Shown here piece after piece: positions 21,167 through 34,304 of a DNA stretch of 64,000 nt. This stretch comes from Austropuccinia psidii (taxonomy: Eukaryota; Basidiomycota; Pucciniomycetes; Pucciniales; Sphaerophragmiaceae). The stretch's first letter is position 1, and every line of letters starts with the position of its first letter. Under the pieces are notes generated by a model that did no database searches, was not told the origin of the DNA, and saw only the letters and a list, made by a program, of their open reading frames with translations. The position numbers were made by a program, and so were the translations under genes. The stretch lies in NCBI GenBank assembly GCA_023105745.1, contig JALGQZ010000001.1, positions 42,804,082 through 42,868,081 on the forward strand. Direction: 5' to 3'.

Positions 21167-23091
21167 TGTGAGCCTTGAGGTATATTTTACATACCCAAAT
21201 AGGCCACAATTATCTTAAAAAGAAATTTTGAATTATGCATAACTCACAAGTCATACATATATCCAAAATTCATCATTTTTGATTTCAGAAAAGATGAATA
21301 ACTTTTTATTGAGTAAGTAAATCCATGGATTTAAGAGCAGATTTGAATTCTTTACAAAAATTCACTTAGGGTAGCTCCATAGAGTGAATAAGCTCAAATT
21401 AACTCTTTGAGGTGGTAATATGGAAAATAATTCAATACCACATCATCAATACCACATAAAAGATCTGTGAAAATTTTCATTTTTCTTAATTTCACGCCAA
21501 AATAATGGGAATGTGAGGAATCCCATGTTACATATACACTAAGAATAGTGTTATGCATATTTTGAGCACCTAATATCATGGTATTCTTACATGGACATTT
21601 GGTACACCCATAGTAGATATCTTACTTTGAGCTTAATTTTCTATTTTGACGTGAAAAATAGGCAAGGGGGACAAAAGACATCAAAGAGAGCCAGGGTACC
21701 CAACTTCTGAGGCCTCAGAGGCGTGGACAGCTCCAAAGCTTGGATCCATGGCTTATCTTGGCCTAATTGGTAAGCTAAAACCTTTTGGGAACTTGGTTAC
21801 CATGTTACAACTACTGTAAATCTTAAGAAAATAGCAAATAACCTGCTATTTTGATGTGCCAAGGAGGTAAAAAGGTACTTAGACTCCTGTAACCATGTCA
21901 ATTCTTAATGGTTTTCCATGGATAAACCCCAAAAGAGTAATTAAAACCCTTTTTGGACTTGTATCCATTGATTTACCTCATAGCAACCAGTTAAACACTG
22001 ATATTTGCAATTCTATGTAGAAATGAGGTAAAAACTTCAAAAATTCATTAGAAATACAATTCTTAATGAATCTTTCTGAAACTTTCAGAACCAATGGAGA
22101 ACTGTATTATATATGGTAAGACCAAAAATAATTACAGTTTTACTAGTAAAATTCAAAGTTTTACTTACAGTCCATTTTTGACTATTCTACGTGAAACACT
22201 GAATCTTCAAAAATTTACAGTAATTACAACCTGTGATGAAATTGGCAATAACATTGATAAATTTGAGAAATCAATGATTCTTTTGGAATAAAAGAAGATT
22301 TACAGATGTTACCCCTTTTATTCTTAACCATATTGCGGTTGGTAGTCACGTAAAAGCATCAATTAAGTAATTATGATAATCTTACGCGACAACAGATGAT
22401 GCAATCAATAATCCAAAAGGGTTTATTGTTTTCTCACTCACTGGCTTTTCAGTTTGCTCCATGGCATGCCTCTGTGAGCTGTTGTTGACTTAAAAGAGGC
22501 CTCCTCTTGCTGTTTTTTCCAGATCATCATCATCTTATTATCATTTAAATCATTATTACCAACAAGTAAGTATTAGTTATAGCTATTCTTAAGTGTTTAA
22601 AATCTTTAAGAATCAATCAGAAAGATATGAACTCATATAATCCAACTATATATTGTTGTAATACTGTTATAAATTCATTTTGATCCTTAAAATCCACAAT
22701 TCTACATCAAATCTCTCTATCTTATCTTTCAATAAGTTCTTTGGAATATTAGTGAGTGATTCATTTTCAATTCTTAAAGTTTTTCTGTAAAAATAGTTTT
22801 CTTCAAGAATTACCATTATAATAATTCTTGCAAAAGATAATTATATATTAAAATAATTTTATTATTTTAATAAAAGAAGTTTTATTATTAAAATCTTCTT
22901 GTAATTGATTCTTGTAGACAATTACTTACTTACTGTTAAAATCACTAGTAGTTTTTAACATGTAAAAGAAATAATTCTTTAATTATTTAATTGTGTTTAT
23001 AATAACATTTTGTTATTATATTTCATAAGAACAGTCATAGTACTGTTGATTAATAGTAATATTATCATCAGTTTCATAGACAAATCTTACA
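21167..23091 (+). repeat. Element A 3' LTR (1925 bp)
   Basis: Partner of 2624-4478, same ends (TGTGAGCC...CTTACA), followed by TSD GTATA at 23092-23096. It is about 70 bp longer, partly from an AT-rich palindromic expansion near 22850-22915. Confidence 0.92.
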
Positions 23092-23096
23092 GTATA

Positions 23097-24749
23097 AAAC
23101 AATAATATTATAAAGCTTTATTGTTTTACCAACAATAAAAATTTATCCCAAAAATACTCTACAAGAGATATTTGAGGCTACAAAAGAAATTTCTTCAAGA
23201 GCAATTTCAATTGGAATTAATTGAGAAAAGAACTGCAAGAAATCAATTAAATAACAAAGTCTTTAAAAAATGTTTAAAGAGAAAACACACCCAATAGTGA
23301 CCAGAGTGAATTTGGAAACAAAGTGACAAAGCTAACAGTGATGAAAGATGCTTTAATTTACTTTTGGGGTGGTTCAGGGGTAAAAATGATTATAAGAGTT
23401 ACAAACAATGATTATAATGATTTTTTCATGTGGTTAAAAGGCTTAAAATGATTTAAAAAAGGTGGTTGTAATCTTTTATTGATTGGTTTAACAGTGTTTA
23501 AACTAATTATAAAAGGAAAAGATTCTAACATGAAGAAAAAAGTGGGGCAAAGAAGACATTCTTTTATAGCCATCAATTTTCTTACTCCAAGAGTTAAATT
23601 TACTCTTGTCAGTCGTGAAAGACAGTCCACCAACAGAAAAGCCAATTATGGCATCATTGGACCCTGGTTTAGACCAAAAAAGGGGCTGGTTTAACCCATT
23701 TTAGACCCTCAAATCAGCCATTACTATAGCAATACCTGGTCTAGAGCCTTCAAAACAAGTACGAATGTGTGTCAGAGGCTTAGAAGCCAGTTAAAACTGC
23801 TTTTACTAACATTGTTTTAACTTAAGGGTAGTTTTACCCTCTTGGAAGCAGTTAAAACCACCCTGGTTGGTATCAAAGCCTCATCATCAATTGAGTCACA
23901 GACCCTGTGACTCAATTCCAGGCCAAAAGTAATGACCTTTTGTGTGGATTTTGACATCCCACGCCAGTCAGCAAGGATTTTGGGGGTCTGGCTCCCCCTT
24001 AGAGCTAGAGTTCCTTTCCCCCCAATTCTAATCTTTACAATTTATTTTTTCCTTTAATTCCTCATCATGTATTATACTTGTAATTTACATATGTAATTCA
24101 ATTGAATGGTACAGTACAATACAGTACTAATTGATATGTCATATGTAAATCAAAGTTCACTTATGTAATACACGCGCACATTTTGACATTTCAATTGAAT
24201 TCAATTGAAAATACTTCAATTCCTCACAACTTCTAAAATAAACACAACACCTCAATTTTAACACATAAATTAATGGTTAACACCACATGTGGTGTGAATT
24301 AAATTGAAGTTTTGAGGATCTTCAATTTTTGTATTGAAAATACTGAAAACTTAATTTAAGCTTATTTAGAGTTGAGTTACAAAAATTTCATCCAGAGGTG
24401 ACCCCACTTTATTTTTTATGAGGAATCCAATGGTGTGATAATTTGTTTATGTTTACTTATTGGATAAAAAGTTATGATATATTCTATATAACTTTCCACC
24501 AAAAATATTGTAATTTCACAATTTTTATTAAAAATTACTTTTTACTTAATTTTTAGAAGTAAAAATATAATTTCATAATTTCAAATTTTATTCTTAAATT
24601 ATAATTAAATTCTGATTTCTAAATATAAATTTGTATTTATCTTTCAATTTTTATTTTTCTAATAGAAATAAATTTATTTTATTTATCTTTGTATCTTAAT
24701 TTATCATTTGTGTTCTTTTGGGTATATGAAAATACCTCCAAGGCTCACA
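23097..24749 (-). repeat. Element B 3' LTR, main fragment
   Basis: This resumes the LTR broken at 2623 and ends GGCTCACA on the plus strand. With the 151-bp piece it totals about 1804 bp and matches B's 5' LTR (34532-35782 plus 46549-47124) and the LTRs of C and D. ORFs in it (for example 23412-23694 on both strands) are not genes. Confidence 0.9.
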
Positions 24750-24773
24750 TTCTCTCCCCCTAAAAAAAGAATA
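24750..24773 (-). promoter_or_regulatory. Polypurine tract of element B
   Basis: On the minus strand TTTTTTTAGGGGGAGAGAA lies against the 3' LTR, immediately downstream of the pol stop. It corresponds to the tract of C at about 44697-44713. Confidence 0.75.
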
Positions 24774-25061
24774 TTACTTTGTAATATTGTTATTTCTAGT
24801 GTGTATGCACCTTCTGAGAAGTTAAGTAGCTTCAGGTATGTCTTTTTCTGGCAACCATTCTTTTTCACAAGTTGGGTCACTGTACCTAACAAGGTATTCC
24901 CTTACTTTGTTGGTTCCAAACTTCCTTTCTTTGAGAACTTTGGTAATTTTCTTACTACCAGATGACTCAATAGGAGTTATAGCTTGGGGAACTTTATTCC
25001 TCAAGGGGAATTTTTCAGCATCACTAGATTTATATGGCTTTATCAAGCTCACTGGAAATGT
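24774..25061 (-). pseudogene. Element B Pol C-terminus: integrase tail and chromodomain
   Basis: This piece contains FPVSLIKPYK and a chromodomain-like YLVRYSDPTCEKEWLPEKDIPEA. A TAA at about 24822 cuts it short of the family end near 24774, where a homologous basic tail is still readable. Upstream it joins in frame to 27240-27747 once solo LTR E and one AGGAT copy are ignored. The N-terminal residues of the open frame at 25062-25109 come from the E LTR. Confidence 0.82.
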
Positions 25062-25066
25062 AGGAT

Positions 25067-27234
25067 TGTGAGCCTTTGAGGTATATATAGCATACCCATA
25101 AGGCCACAAATAACTTTATACACAGTTGAATTTGTCTTCAACAGAGTTTTTAATTGAATTTAAAATAAAAAATAACAAAAAATAAGTATAACTTTTTTTT
25201 GGATAAACAAAGTTATAAATATTGTGTCATTTTTGGATTCTACACCAAAAATAACCTAGGGTACACCCATAAGGTGTTATACCCAAAAACACTTATTTCT
25301 TATGTTATTGGAAGATTTAAGAAGCTCACAGTACTAATTTAACTTTTTTAATTTTTTTTTAAAATTGTTAAATTTAACCTTAAATAAGCTTAAATTTAAA
25401 GTTGCATAAAGTTTATGCAAACTTACCAAAATTTTAGTTAAAATTGAGGTGTTGTGTATATTTACTGAATTGGCTAAGGATTTGCCATACAGAATATAAA
25501 TCCTGCGTGAGCTCAATTTAAAAGGGTTTAAGGCCATAGTATGGCTTTAAATAAATAAAAGGGCAAAATCCATGCAGAAAGGTGGGACAAAGGAAAAAGA
25601 CCAAATAGAGCTGGGTATCCAACTTTTTGGATCTGCAGGGATTTAATCAAGGTTGTCCACCTGTATTGGAGGATTTTCAACCTTATTTAAGCTTTAAGAT
25701 TAGACTTTGATCCAACATTAAAGTTTAAACCAGTTTTATCCCAGTTTATACAGGAATTTCAAGCTGCCAAAGGGTAAATCCCAATATGCAGGCTTGAATT
25801 TAAGGCTTTAAGAACCGTCAAAACTTAATTAAGCTTAAAACTTTAAGGTTACAAGCATCAAAACCTTATCAAAAGTTAACGTTTGGTGTGTATTGCTATT
25901 TTACATGGAAAAATAGCAATAACTTCAAAGATTCATTAAAAATCCAATTCTCAATGGATTTGCTTGAAAATTTCACACAGCTTAAAATTGAATATTATCT
26001 ACATATCAATGAAATTTTAAGTATCTTTTATAAATAAATTTCCTGGGTAATTAGCCTGGAAATTTACTTTTTTAATTAAAGCTCAAAGAAAATTATAATT
26101 TCTTCAGAAATTAATTAACAATTGAGTTTAAGAGATTTCTGCTTAAAACTCTATTTTTAAGTTTTTCATGTGAGGAACTTTAATATAAGTAAGTTTATTT
26201 ATATTGAAAACTTAAAAATAATTAGTTTAAATGAGGATTAAAGTTACATGGAGTTAAGAATAACACTGGTAACTTTAAATTGGAATTAAAAACAAGTTAC
26301 CTTAAGTTAAGAGCTTTATTTTTAAGCATGGTTTTTCAGTTTTGACCTGAGCACTCCCTCTATATTCATTATGAATAATGAGAGCTGCTCTGAAGACATA
26401 AAAAGAGTCTTTTCCTCACGGTTTTTGTCCATCATTCATTATCAATCCAATCATATTAGAAATTTAAACAGGTAAAGTTTTATTAAATATAAAATCTTAT
26501 TATTAAAGTAATTCTTGAGTTATTTTATTCTTTATTAATTAAAATTAAAGAATTGAAATCATAGAATTTAGATTATTGTTGTAATCACCAATAATACATT
26601 TTATTATATAAAATTATCATCTTAAATATCTTTTAAAAATCCACAAATTCCTCTTAAAAACTCTTTAATCATAATTTTTATTATAACAAGTTGTTTTATC
26701 TTTGAAAATATTGATTTTTGGCGTGTTTTTAACTCATAATTATTATTTAATATAATAACTGTTGTTGTTTGACTTGTTGTATTAAATAAATATTATAAGT
26801 AAGTTTTCTCTAAAGTTCTATATCTCTTTTATCTAGTATTAGTTCTTTTATATAGAATTTTACTCTATAAGAATTATTTCTGCACAGTGTGTGCTTTAAT
26901 TCTTTTATAAATAATATTTATATTATTTATAAGTGGTTAATATTCATATTTTCCACGTGTAATTGTCTCATTAAGAGCTTTACACTTCTTATTGTTATAA
27001 CTGTCAGTGACTATAACAATACTAGAATAATTATAATTTATTATAATTATTATATTTTTTTATTATTATATTTCATAATAATAATTAAATTTATTTTTTT
27101 GTATAATTATTTTTAATAATTATTTTTAATTTTGTGGTTATAATATTTTATTATATTATATATTTCTACTGAGGACAGTCATAGTACTCTTGATATTGCT
27201 ACTATTATCAAGAGTTTGATAGAAAAACCTTATA
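25067..27234 (+). mobile_element. Solo LTR E inserted in element B pol
   Basis: A 2168-bp LTR without internal region, TGTGAGCC...CCTTATA (last dinucleotide TA instead of CA), flanked by a perfect AGGAT duplication (25062-25066, 27235-27239). It is the same LTR family as element F at 47364-50985. It arose by recombination between the two LTRs of a former full element. Confidence 0.9.
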
Positions 27235-27239
27235 AGGAT

Positions 27240-28190
27240 GCTTATTGCTAACTTCTTCAGATAACTCTACTTCAACAGCATTTTCTCCATGGAGGGCCTT
27301 AATAACAAAAGGTCCTGAAAAGGAGCGTTTCAGATTTTTACATCCTTTAATGTTATTGAAGTTAGTGGTGGATACAAGAGCTAAGTCCCCCACTTTGCAA
27401 TCTGGAGTTGCAAGTGATTTATCCCATTTGTCCTTAGCATACGCAAAAGAGTCCTCCATGCACCTTACTGCATGCTTTCTAGCTTTGTCTAGCATTCCCT
27501 TGAAGCTAGCAGCTGTGGGATGTATTTCAATCAAATCTTTCCTCAAGGAATCTTGGGGTAATTTGGGGTTCCATCCTTTTTCTAGGATAACAGGAGTTTG
27601 ATTGGTACTGGCATGGATTGATGTTTTATATTCTAATTCCAGTGCTGGCAACAAAGTACACCAATAATGGGTAAATTCATCACAATCTTTGAGTTCAAGG
27701 CCATATGCACAAAATCTTCTTACCATGTCCTCTAAGGTTTGGATCATCCTTTCAGCCAGACCATCAGTTTGTGGGTGGTAGTCTGTAGAGAAAGACAGCT
27801 TAGTGCCAAATAATTGGTGAAGATTTGTCCATAGTGCTGAAGTTAATTTGGGATCCCTATCATTAATGATATTTGTAAATATTCCAGTCCATTACACTAC
27901 TCTATTCCATACCAGAAGAGCTGTATCATCCTTGTGACATGGTAAAAAGATTGGAGTTTTACTGAACCTGTCCACAATTACTAGGCAAGCATTATAGCTT
28001 CTGTCACCTCCTGGTGGTAGGCCAGCTACCCAATCCATATGGAAAATTTCCCAAGGTCTGCTTGGTTCTTGGATTTTTATCATATTTCCAAGTCTCTTGC
28101 CAGTGGATTTATTTGCTTTTTGACATCTGTCACAGGTTTTGCAATACTCTGCAACATCTTTCTGCCACATTGGCCACCATATACAGGTTT
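27240..28190 (-). pseudogene. Element B integrase
   Basis: Minus-strand frames 27892-28170 and about 27900-27240 cover the zinc region (TCDRCQKANKST), MDWVAGLPPGGD, the [11 protein letters not shown] block and QTDGLAERM, then the C-terminal SH3-like region up to the E insertion. The two frames are offset, so there is a frameshift near 27890. All three D,D,E residues are readable. A short stretch near 28190 (zinc histidines) is missing or shifted relative to A and C. Confidence 0.8.
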
Positions 28191-29895
28191 TTACCTTTTC
28201 TCTTGTTCATCCAAGGCATGTATTAGAGAGCTGTCTTTGCAGTCTGTGTTAAGTAATTGGCATAAGATGCTACAATTCCTATCCTGAGTGTAACTGTGTC
28301 TTACTTCTTCAAAGAAGGTGGTGCTAAAGTCTGTAACACTTATTCCTTCTATTGGAAGCTGTGGTGAAGCTTCTTCTGGAACATAAGCAGGATTATCAAT
28401 ATTATTTGGTAATGGCCATCTGCTTAGTCCATCTGCATTCTTATGAATATCCCCATCCTTATGAGCAATAGTCATATTGCCTCTGTATTCTTGTATGGCT
28501 ATTTGCCATCTGAGCATATTTCTGTTGGGATTTTTCATGTTTAAAAGTGATTTGACAGCTGTACAATCTGTTATCACCTCAAAAACACATCCCTCTAAGA
28601 GGTAGTTCAATTTTTCCAAGGCCCAGACAAGGCATACACATTCCATTTGACTTGCTCCATATCTGGCTTCAGTTGGTTTGATTTGCCTGGATATGAAACA
28701 TATGGGTCCTTCCACAGGTTTATCATTTATGATATGAACTTGGTGAAGTGCAGCACCCATCCCATCCCCTGATGCATCAATATACAATTTAAAAGGCAAC
28801 TTAAAGTCTGGCATCAGTAAGAGTGAAGCAGTGGTCAAGGCTTCTCTTGGAGACTCAAAAGATTTAACTCTGTCAACAGTCATTTAAAATACTGTGTCTT
28901 TGTCACACAATTTATAAAGTGGTCTTGCTATGGATGCAAAATCTTTAATGTGTTGGCTGTAATATCCTGCAAAACCTAAAAATGACTGAATTTCCTTTTT
29001 GTTCTGAGGAATGGGTTTTAGCAATACTGCTGCAACTTTGTTTTTGTCAATTCCAAGGGAAAAACCAGATACAACATGTCCTAGTGCTTTAAGTTCTTTA
29101 AATCCAAAATGGCATTTCTTCAAGGAGATTTTCATGTTTACTTATTGAATTTTTGTCGAAACTCTGGACAATCTGTACATGTTCTCTTCCCAAGTCTTGG
29201 AACAGACAATAATGTCATCAATGTAAATGATTAGCCATCCCTCTGAGAGTTCTTCAGGGAAGATTTCATTCATCATTCTTTGGAAGTGTGAAGGTGCATT
29301 TTTGATACAAAAGGGCATTCTTAAGTATTCATACACTCCACAATGAACAATAATTCTCAAGTATTTTCTTGCTCTTGGTGTTACCACATTTTGATGGAAT
29401 CCTTTAAGGGCATCCATAGTGGTTACATACACTGCTTGAGATATTTGAGTAAAGGAAATTTGGATTTTTGGTATTGGGTACCTATCTGGAACAGTGTAAG
29501 TGTTCAGAGCTCTAAAGTCTCCAGCCACTCTGTATTTTCCATTATGCCATGCCACTATGACTGGTGTAGTTATTTCTAATTCTTCATTATGGCCAACTTT
29601 TCTCCTTAAACCAAGGTCTAGAAGTTCTTTGATATGTGTTTCCAGAGATTCTCCTGACTTGGGACTTTCTGGGTATGCAGGTCTTCTCAAGAGTGGTGGA
29701 TAAGGTATTTCAATATTAAGAATGATATCAACTTCATGACCAATAATTGCTCCTAGAGGTTCTTTGTCTGAAGAAAATGCTCCTCTGTGGTCATACAAAA
29801 GGGAAGAAAGTTCATTTTCATGTTTATCAGTCAGATGAGGGCTTATTTCAGCCTCCTTCAACTGTTCAGATTTGAATTTTTCCAATTGTAAGTTG
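28191..29895 (-). pseudogene. Element B RT and RNase H
   Basis: Pieces 29142-29895, 28884-29135 and 28191-28883 give RT (MPFCIKNAPSHFQ, catalytic YIDD near 29220), the thumb/connection and RNase H ([33 protein letters not shown]). Short breaks at about 29140 and 28884 are stops. The open frame that includes 29896-30056 runs into solo LTR K; its first residues are LTR sequence, not protein. Confidence 0.85.
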
Positions 29896-29900
29896 ACTGG

Positions 29901-31321
29901 TGTCATCCTGTGACTCAAAACCAGAGCACAAGCACGACAGCCAAAATACCATAAACCAATGGTATAGCCAAGATACCACCAAAACATGGATCTGAGCCAA
30001 ATTACCTCAAAAGGTATCAAAAGAAAGAGGAAACTCACCTCTTTCCAAATATACAAGTCCCATCATCATAGGACAAGGAATAACAAAGTTATTCCTGCTC
30101 AAAGTTGTTGCTGAGCATAAACCTTAATTTTCACTTCTCATCTGAAATACAGAGTAAGAGGCTTAACCCCATCAAATGGGTATGAAAGATGAAGCTCTAA
30201 GTCAGGGCTATCCAATGGTACCAGCCAAACTGAGCTAGAACCATTATTACAGAAGTTATGGTCAAATTCAGGCCAAATAAGGGTGAACAAGATATTCACC
30301 TCTCATCTAACTTCTACAATTTTAGTGTGGGATACCTAAAGTGGGTTTTTTTTGGAAAGAGAACAATAAGGGCTATCTTATGGTGTCATCCATTTCCTCA
30401 TATCTCAACTAGAACAAAGGTTATGGGGCAAACAAGCCCAATGAAGCTTTTGGCCAAAACATACATATGTACAAAAAAACTTGTACATGGAATAACTTTG
30501 CCATTTTTAATGATAAACATATCAAATGAGGTACCATTGTGTAGAAAGAATTCAGGGCTACACACTGAACCAATTCTGAGGTTAATATCTCAAAAACTGA
30601 CAAAGCTATGGCTGTTTTAAGGTCAAAATCCCACAGTTTGGCCAATACAGCCTTATAGTGGGATACTCCCCCATAAGTATGATTATGAGGTGTAAAACAG
30701 ACGCAGAAGCTTATTTATACTTCAATACCTCATAGTTAAGTCAAATACAGAGGTCCATACAGGTTCTGTACAGTTTCTGACGCGTCAGAAGCACCAGAAC
30801 ACACCTGTAAACTCCATTGGTGAAAACGTTCACCCTGTATAGGGTAAAAATGACTACTTGTGGTTATAAAACCACATTCCAACCCAATACTAGCCTGTAT
30901 TGATTGTATAGAACCACAAACCAGCCCAAATTAGTGAAAGGTTTCACTCTGTGGTCATGTGCAGAGCTAAACCACCTCCCACTACCCCAGAACAAGATAA
31001 AAGGAGGCTTTTCCTCATCAGAAAGCTAATCCAGCATCCTGTTCTTGATATTCTTACGTGGTATAACTTCTCAAAAGAAGCGGTACTCTTAGAATTTAAC
31101 AGGTATAATTATAAATTATAATTATTGTAGGGCTTATTATTGTAAACCAACAGATAAACACTGCACCCAGGGCTATCAACAGTACTCACCATCACTAAAT
31201 TCATTTAGTATAGCCCTTTTAACAATCTATTATCTTAATTCTCATCTTTATTTTTGTGTCACACTCATAGTTATAGAATTTATTTGTCATCATAAAGCTA
31301 TATCATAGGGTCACCCTGACA
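29901..31321. mobile_element. Solo LTR K between protease and RT of element B
   Basis: A 1421-bp insertion begins TGTCATCCTGTGAC and ends GTCACCCTGACA, with TSD ACTGG at 29896-29900 and 31322-31326. Removing it and one duplication restores B's reading across the site when compared with C. It contains the perfect palindrome TTCTGACGCGTCAGAA (30775-30790) and several GTACAG/CATACAGG motifs like those in the H LTR. Its orientation cannot be decided. No internal gene; the ORFs at 30258-30645 are opposed and unsupported. Confidence 0.9.
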
Positions 31322-31326
31322 ACTGG

Positions 31327-31866
31327 TGATACTTTATTTACTGTAATTTGTCTTTTAAATGGTAAAAAGGCAAATTTCTGACGCTTATTGTCTCCAATAG
31401 TAAAGTAGCTGTCTTTGTTGTTATGTAAATTTACCCCATACATGATTAAATAGTCATTTCCAAATATAAAATGGGTACTAGAGCAATTTTCCACAACAGC
31501 AAATTCAACAATGATTCTTAAATTTCCATTTATACGTGGAAATATGAAAGTAGTTTCAAATATTCCCAATGATTTCATTGGGTTACTTGCACTATTGAGT
31601 TTTATGCCATCAATTGGCAACAACTGATCTTCAAAGTTTGGTACAAATGTTTTAAGAAATGATTTACCAACACAAGAGAAGAAGGCTCCTGGGTCAAGCA
31701 AAAGTTTAGTGGGCTTGTTGTCAATCACCACTTCTGTTATACAGGAGTTACCAGCTGTATAACCTTTCCCTCTGTTTGGTTTGGTTTTCATAAGTTGTGC
31801 ATCTTGAACTTTTGATAAATCAAGTTGACCATTGCTCAATTGTTGCAAGTGGGAATAAGATTCCAT
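31327..31866 (-). pseudogene. Element B protease with DPG in place of DTG
   Basis: A retropepsin-like domain, homologous to 7200-7700 of A and 42158-42690 of C. The expected catalytic triad D-T/S-G reads D-P-G (LLLDPGAF). C has the same residue triplet, so the change predates the two copies. Flap-side IFGNDYL and the conserved NKRQKFAF block remain. Confidence 0.85.
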
Positions 31867-33480
31867 GATGTCAAAAGTGGCATTGATACTTTCTATACCT
31901 TTTGAAGATTCAGAAAATATGGATGACTTCTCATCTGGATTGTCTTCAATTATGTCATCTTTTCAACATCAGGTTCCTTTTCAATATCTATTTCATTGAT
32001 TTTCCCCCTTTTTGGACATTTATTGGCTAAATGGGTGGTGCTTTGGCAAATATTGCACTTTCTGACTGTATTTTCAGATTTATACTTAACATTATTAGTA
32101 TTTGCTTTGGGGTTTTTGTCCACAGAATCTTTCCAAGGTGTATTAAACCTTGTTTTGAGATTCACCCTACTAGAACCAATTTTGGTGCTGGTGGTTACTT
32201 CCTCTAATATATTGATAATATCCTCTGCTGAAGATTGTTCAGTAGTCCTGCTTTTGACAGCATGCTCTAAGTCACCTCTACATTGTCTCAGAATTTTTCT
32301 ATGGATCATAAATTCTGACATTTCAGGATATAATGCTGTTAATCTGTCTTTTTTTTGGCAAAAACATGGTAAATATTTGTCTTTATCAGCATTAAATTTT
32401 GCAGATTAAAAGGCTGTTTCCACTTTAAACCTCCAATAATCATTGGCCCATTTGTTGATAATTTGGGTTTTCCATCAAGTCCAACTTTGGTGTCCATGTG
32501 CTTGTCTCAATTTGATATACCATCTGTGAGCTGATTTGGTAAATAAGGTTTTAAACCTGGCTGTTACCAATCTGTCTGGTAATTCAAAATATTCTTTAAT
32601 CATGTCAATTCCTCTGATGAATTCCATATGGTCATATTCTCCTTCACCACTGAAGTGAGGCCATTCCTTAAGTTTTGGAACTTCTTTCAACAGTGCTTGG
32701 ACAATAGATGGTTCCAAGTTATGAAAAGAAGTGGAAAATTAGTTTTTTAATTGAGAATTGTCAATATCCAATAATTGTGGATTGTGAATCCCTGTAAGCT
32801 AATTTTGATACAAAGGTGTAGACATTCTTGGTAAGGTGTTTAGTAGTTGTTCAATATCATTCATTTTCCTGTTGTTACACCTTTGTGAATCTTGTAATTC
32901 ATGTTTTAAGCTTTGTATAGAGGTTATTACATTCTTTTTATGATCATCCTCTTTATATGTCAGCTCATTCCATAATTCTGTTTGTTTAGTATTATCAGAT
33001 ATAGCCTCATTTAGCTTTATTGTTAATTTTGATATTTCCTCTTTTGAGGTATCAAAACACTTTTTCAAGGCAATTTATGTGTCTTTAATTCAGTATATGA
33101 TTTTGAAATATCATCAAGAGCTTTCTTATTATCCTCTTTGATAGTATTGATGGCTTGTGTTATTCTTGTTTCAATCATGTCATCAATATAGAACTTAGAA
33201 TATTTGTCTGTCAATTCTTTAATAATGGAAGATTGTTCATTTATCTTATTAACACAAGAATTATCATTATTGGAAGTTTTAATTGTTCTTAAATCTTTTT
33301 CAAAAAATTTAAGTGTTTCATTGATTTGGCTCAGACTCAAGTTATGTGTTTTAAGATTGTCACAAATTGATATATTTTTATCAGAAAGATGACTTTTTAC
33401 ATCAGTTATAGCTTCATAAAACTCTGGAATAGAACCAAAAATATCAGAAATCATTTCTGATATTTTAATCTGGCCTCCTC
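31867..33480 (-). pseudogene. Element B Gag in several frames
   Basis: Minus-strand pieces 33065-33454 and 32799-33068 form the coiled-coil region, 32475-32717 the gag core (EWPHFSGEGEYDHMEFI), and 31950-32321 the C-terminal part with a complete zinc knuckle CNICQSTTHLANKC near 32050. Frameshifts separate the pieces, and an acidic linker leads to protease. Order and motifs match A's ORF2. Confidence 0.82.
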
Positions 33481-33509
33481 TTTCTTTTGTAATTCCATCA
33501 TTGTTCTGG

Positions 33510-34304
33510 CTATCTGAAACACATTTTCCATGGAATGCTGTAGCCCTGGCTGTAAGGTTTGGTGGCTGGTGCCTTTCCTTTGCCCTTGTTTGGAGCTTGT
33601 GGCTGCTTTTTCAAATCGGAATTTCTGCTGTTTTTGGCACTTGCTTGGGTGGTGGAGGGTTGTTTTTCCTCCATTCTAGCGTCAAGAGCATCACATTTTC
33701 CTTCTCCATCAATGGATGCCATCCATTGAGAAATTTGCAAGTATTGGGATGGCCCAGGAATTTTCTCACAGTCAGGTAAAAATTCATGCAGTTTTTCCAC
33801 AGATCTGCATGGATCTGGTACTCCTTGTACTGCAGGGCATTGTTGTAAGCTTTGTGGCTGGCTTTGTATATGTCCACTGAGGCTTCTTGTGGCAGTGTCA
33901 GCTCTTTGTGAAGGTAAAATGGTATTATTAGCATCAGAATGACCTATTTTAGTTGTTTGGAAGTCATCAACTGACCCTTTTCCTTCTGTACCTTGTTGGC
34001 CTCTGCCATAATCATGTCTTTCACCTTTCTGGGAGCTGCTGGAGGGGTTATAGCTGGCTCCTGATCTAGTTGAAGACATATTTCATGATTAACAAAGGCT
34101 TAAAATAGTATTTTGACGTCAAAAACTTACTATTGGCCAAATTCTTAGCTTTCTGAAGGGTATTACTTATACCCAAGTTAATCAATTCAGAAGATATTGG
34201 TTCAGGTTGGTTATTTTGAGTCACAATAACAGTACTGGCCGGAACAATGCTGGTGACTTTTGAGGCTGTTTCAATGTTTTCTTGTCTTACCACATTGTCA
34301 GACA
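33510..34304 (-). pseudogene. Element B ORF1 (spliced) and overlapping ORF2 start
   Basis: Exon 34304-34131 follows a TTTGAG acceptor and starts TGTCTGACAA; the donor is GTAAGT at 34130-34125; the 65-bp intron ends CTAG at 34066. Splicing there continues into the ORF1 frame, which includes 33611-33934 (YQIHADLWKN, FLGHPNT, GWHPLM) and breaks near 33610. The other frame, 33510-34079, is also open for 189 codons and corresponds to the N-terminal extension of gag ORF2 in A. A second AG five bases beyond the first would splice into that frame. The two frames are offset by -1, as in A and C. Function of ORF1 unknown. Confidence 0.65.

Larger units (their letters stand above)
2624..23091 (+). mobile_element. 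Element A: Ty3/Gypsy retrotransposon inside the LTR of element B
   Basis: It is bounded by two long LTRs starting TGTGAGCC and ending CTTACA, with TSD GTATA on both sides. Internal order on the plus strand is primer site, spliced ORF1, gag with zinc knuckle, protease, (insertion of element H), RT, RNase H, integrase, chromodomain, polypurine tract. Without H it is about 10.2 kb. The two LTRs differ by roughly several percent by eye plus indels, and pol contains several stops and a frameshift, so it is old and inactive. It belongs to a family related to, but distinct from, B and C. Confidence 0.93.

Noticed and set aside
29896..30056. N-terminal extension of the B RT frame
   Set aside because: It is sequence of solo LTR K, shown by the ACTGG duplication and by comparison with C.
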